From an uncultured Erythrobacter sp. (GTDB lineage: Bacteria > Pseudomonadota > Alphaproteobacteria > Sphingomonadales > Sphingomonadaceae), in NCBI GenBank assembly GCA_913061345.1, contig CAJXTZ010000061.1, forward strand, positions 1-13,035: DNA of 13,035 bases, read 5' to 3'. The translations under genes and the position numbers were made by a program. The notes below the pieces were generated by a model. That model had not been told where the DNA came from. It saw only the letters and a program-made list of their open reading frames with translations, and did no database searches. Positions 12,988 to 13,035 of the stretch are shown one piece after another (the stretch's first letter is position 1; every line of letters begins with the position of its first letter).

Positions 12988-13035
12988 CTGTCTCTTATAC
13001 ACATCTCCGAGCCCACGAGACTAGGCATGATCTCG
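12988..13035 (+). other. Nextera read-2 adapter, i7 index and start of P7 (not genomic)
   Basis: The mosaic end CTGTCTCTTATACACATCT (12988-13006) is followed by CCGAGCCCACGAGAC (13007-13021), the reverse complement of the Nextera read-2 adapter. An 8-base index TAGGCATG (13022-13029), as used for Nextera index N706, follows, and then ATCTCG, the start of the P7 end. Genomic sequence ends at 12987. trpA is therefore cut by the library, not by a natural break. Confidence 0.98.

Overview
The window reads as chromosomal DNA from an alphaproteobacterium, most likely order Sphingomonadales and plausibly an Erythrobacteraceae-like lineage. The supporting signs are GC-rich codon use, an F0 ATP synthase operon in the order atpI-atpB-atpE-atpF'(b')-atpF(b), a trpF-trpB-trpA cluster, and the alphaproteobacterial style of subunits a and b. 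The family placement is inference from protein style; no database search was possible. Both termini are not genomic: positions 1-33 and 12988-13035 are Illumina Nextera adapter, so the biological insert is 34-12987 and the genes at both ends are cut artificially.

Left third, minus strand (34-2465): the membrane sector of ATP synthase, read atpI, atpB, atpE, atpF', atpF (the last truncated by the adapter). A promoter candidate lies before atpI. A strong ribosome binding site precedes atpE, and a terminator-like hairpin sits between atpE and atpF'; both fit the need for many c subunits per complex. Between this operon and the next lies about 500 bp without an intact gene. It holds an atypical, lower-GC reading frame of about 100 codons interrupted by one in-frame TAA, which I call an unidentified gene remnant.

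Middle left, minus strand (2966-6960): ydbH-ynbE-ydbL, in the same order as in E. coli. They encode a large AsmA-like inner-membrane protein with a long periplasmic body, a small outer-membrane lipoprotein and a small periplasmic protein, a set implicated in lipid movement between the two membranes.

Right half, plus strand (7025-12987): radC, diverging from ydbH across 64 bp; purB (purine synthesis); a LapA-domain membrane protein whose stop overlaps the pyrF start (pyrimidine synthesis); then trpF, trpB, a 61-residue two-helix membrane protein of unknown function, and trpA (truncated by the adapter). trpB, the small ORF and trpA are linked by 4-nt start/stop overlaps, so they look translationally coupled.

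Most of the window is core metabolism and envelope biology. I found no CRISPR array, insertion sequence, tRNA, rRNA or clear defence system. The points that best merit a second look are the adapter-bounded ends, the gene remnant at 2650-2958, the small membrane protein lodged between trpB and trpA, and the hairpin after atpE.
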